From a virus, in IMG/VR virus record IMGVR_UViG_3300037010_000424, positions 1 to 64,000 of that record: a stretch of 64,000 nt of DNA; one strand, written 5' to 3'. The notes under the pieces were generated by a model. The model had not been told where the DNA came from. It saw nothing but the letters and a program-made list of their open reading frames with translations, and made no database searches. How positions within the stretch are numbered: position 1 is the first letter of the stretch; the number at the start of each line of letters is the position of its first letter. A program made the position numbers and the translations under genes. Positions 62,638 through 64,000 of the stretch are shown here, piece by piece.

Positions 62638-63612
62638 TTAGTTGCCGATAGCAAAATAACTAATTCTTCTGTCACCAGTATAGTTATCTAAAGTCAAACT
62701 TATTTTGACTCTATCATTCTGCGGAGCTGATGTTACCACTTGGTCATTAGTCGGCGCTACAAGTGGATCGGCTGGAGATACCCAACATTGGGCCAATGTG
62801 CAAGCGTTAGGGAATGGGTCCCCCGCAAATCTAATTTCACTAGGTCTAATGTTAGATGCAAATACATGGAAACCAAATTTCACAGTAAACGACCCCAGCG
62901 TAAGTGTGTAATGTGGCAGTCCAACTGGTTTAATTAATTTATTCCTGTCTCTGGTTAATGCGATGTAAGTATTAACAAACGCATTGTTACTTTTGTTCAT
63001 TGAAGTAGCCATCTCCAATATAGGGACTAGTGTCGAATTAGCCCACACCCCAACAAAGCCATCAATTTCATTAACACTGATATTATCTTGTTTGTGTCTA
63101 ACTGCGGATGCTAACTGCATAATGGTTTCACAAATCAACGGGTATTGTGCCACAGCGTTTGTGTTTAAAGAATGTGGTGTCGGCGGAAAGCTAGTTGGGG
63201 CAGAAGTCCAGTCAACTGAAAGGTATGTGGTGGCTAATTCCATAAACCCGTCAGCTATAGCATTAGCTTTATTAGCTACATACTCCCCGCCGATAGTGTG
63301 ATAGTTAATTAGGTATCTACCCACTGGGTTTCTACCTAACATCGTAATACTTCCATACACAGGTAACCCTATAGCGTTATCACTAGAAGCCTGTTCCCAG
63401 TAGTGACTTAAATAATAGTCAACGTTTTCTTTTAATGTGATTCCGTCAGAGTTAACAATTGACAACCCTGCTGAATAAAACGGTGCTGCTTCTGGAACAA
63501 ATAAAAAAGCGTTAGTTGGACCAATGTTAGAAATATTGTGTTGTTCATTAGGAACAAAGTTGTCTGGTAAAGTACCAGTCCCATCAAATGGGTAAAGTAT
63601 TGGATTAGACAT
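62638..63612 (-). CDS. Tail fibre protein 3
   Basis: 324 residues. The N-terminus ('FVPNEQH', 'APFYSAGL', 'VDYYLSHYW', 'INYHTIGG') repeats the docking layout of fibres 1 and 2. It then diverges into a beta-rich C-terminus ending 'ISYFAIGN', comparable with 'GYWVAIGN' at the end of fibre 2. It is the first gene of the minus-strand fibre run, transcribed divergently from 63663. Confidence 0.7.
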   Translation of the reverse strand: MSNPILYPFDGTGTLPDNFVPNEQHNISNIGPTNAFLFVPEAAPFYSAGLSIVNSDGITLKENVDYYLSHYWEQASSDNAIGLPVYGSITMLGRNPVGRYLINYHTIGGEYVANKANAIADGFMELATTYLSVDWTSAPTSFPPTPHSLNTNAVAQYPLICETIMQLASAVRHKQDNISVNEIDGFVGVWANSTLVPILEMATSMNKSNNAFVNTYIALTRDRNKLIKPVGLPHYTLTLGSFTVKFGFHVFASNIRPSEIRFAGDPFPNACTLAQCWVSPADPLVAPTNDQVVTSAPQNDRVKISLTLDNYTGDRRISYFAIGN

Positions 63613-63662
63613 AATGGTTTACTTTTATTGTAGTAAAAAGATAACTCGTGAGGAATTAGGTT

Positions 63663-64000
63663 ATGTTGAGAGCAATTAGTGTAGTACAACGAGTAAAATA
63701 CGACTGGGTAGAACTCCCAGTCACCACACTATTATCCAATTTAGATTGGACATGTAGAACACTTGTAACCGTACTTAACGAAGAGACAGGTGTTGAAACA
63801 CAGCACAATTTAAGTATGTTACCGAATGTACAGAGTTTAGCAGCATACTCGCCGGTGGCTACAATTGAGAATATATTTTCCACATACACTGGTGGTTTAC
63901 CACCAGAAATTCTACCAAAGATAGACGTAGCTAACAAGAAATGTTTATCATATTACACACTTTGGGACTATCAACTAAATGCCACTAGAGTTAATACATC
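63663..64000 (+). CDS. Uncharacterised protein, 3' end outside window
   Basis: ATG at 63663 has GAGG upstream and the frame stays open to the window end (112 codons so far). It starts 'MLRAISVVQRVKYDWVELPV', with mixed strands and helices and no recognised motif. Divergent from the fibre run, so it starts a new plus-strand unit. Confidence 0.6.
   Translation, partial: MLRAISVVQRVKYDWVELPVTTLLSNLDWTCRTLVTVLNEETGVETQHNLSMLPNVQSLAAYSPVATIENIFSTYTGGLPPEILPKIDVANKKCLSYYTLWDYQLNATRVNT

Overview
The window is an AT-rich piece of a very large tailed-phage genome. It looks like a jumbo myovirus related to the phiKZ-like group. The best evidence is a phiKZ-type major capsid protein (38794-41088), fragments of a multisubunit phage RNA polymerase (a beta-prime C-terminal piece at 8368-9630 and a beta N-terminal piece at 43024-44622), an internal head protein (28170-29504), a portal-like protein (50029-52785), large baseplate and virion proteins, and several tail-fibre genes with their assembly chaperones. 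No host genes, integrase, tRNA or CRISPR array were seen. Family assignments come from reading the proteins and from memory of the families; no database search was run.

Layout. 1-1608: 3' part of a helicase gene interrupted by an intein. 1678-4573: seven small overlapping genes that look like diverged paralogues. 4618-7395 (minus): zinc-ribbon tail-type gene with an apparent -1 frameshift, and a neighbour. 7530-10403: a virion-type gene, an RNA polymerase subunit and a Thr/Pro/Glu-rich protein. 10452-13465: early-looking units (DUF4326-like protein, two membrane coiled-coil proteins, NUDIX hydrolase). 13577-16061 (minus): family B DNA polymerase gene split by a group I intron. 16241-21013: metallopeptidase, an acidic protein and a large membrane protein. 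21068-34462: baseplate and virion genes plus the internal head protein. 34550-38230: accessory proteins, one with an RNA polymerase alpha-CTD-like end, and a DnaB-like helicase on the minus strand. 38318-46130: capsid and RNA polymerase region. 46181-52785: RuvC-like resolvase, virion proteins and portal. 52873-54365: unit with an exported lytic transglycosylase. 54422-63612: tail-fibre locus on the minus strand with a metallopeptidase, a lipoprotein and a possible lipase inserted. 63663-64000: start of another gene.

Regulation. Nine plus-strand copies of a 12-13 base motif (consensus ACATATATTATCT or TATATATCATCT) sit just upstream of the accessory units, often directly after a hairpin. They resemble the AT-rich early promoters of phiKZ as I remember them. 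Transcription units are closed by unusually perfect inverted repeats of 28-40 bases. The picture is a late structural genome with small, separately promoted early cassettes set between the structural blocks. Mobile or recoding features (an intein with a damaged endonuclease motif, a group I intron with an unusual ORF, two apparent frameshifts) are concentrated in replication and tail genes.
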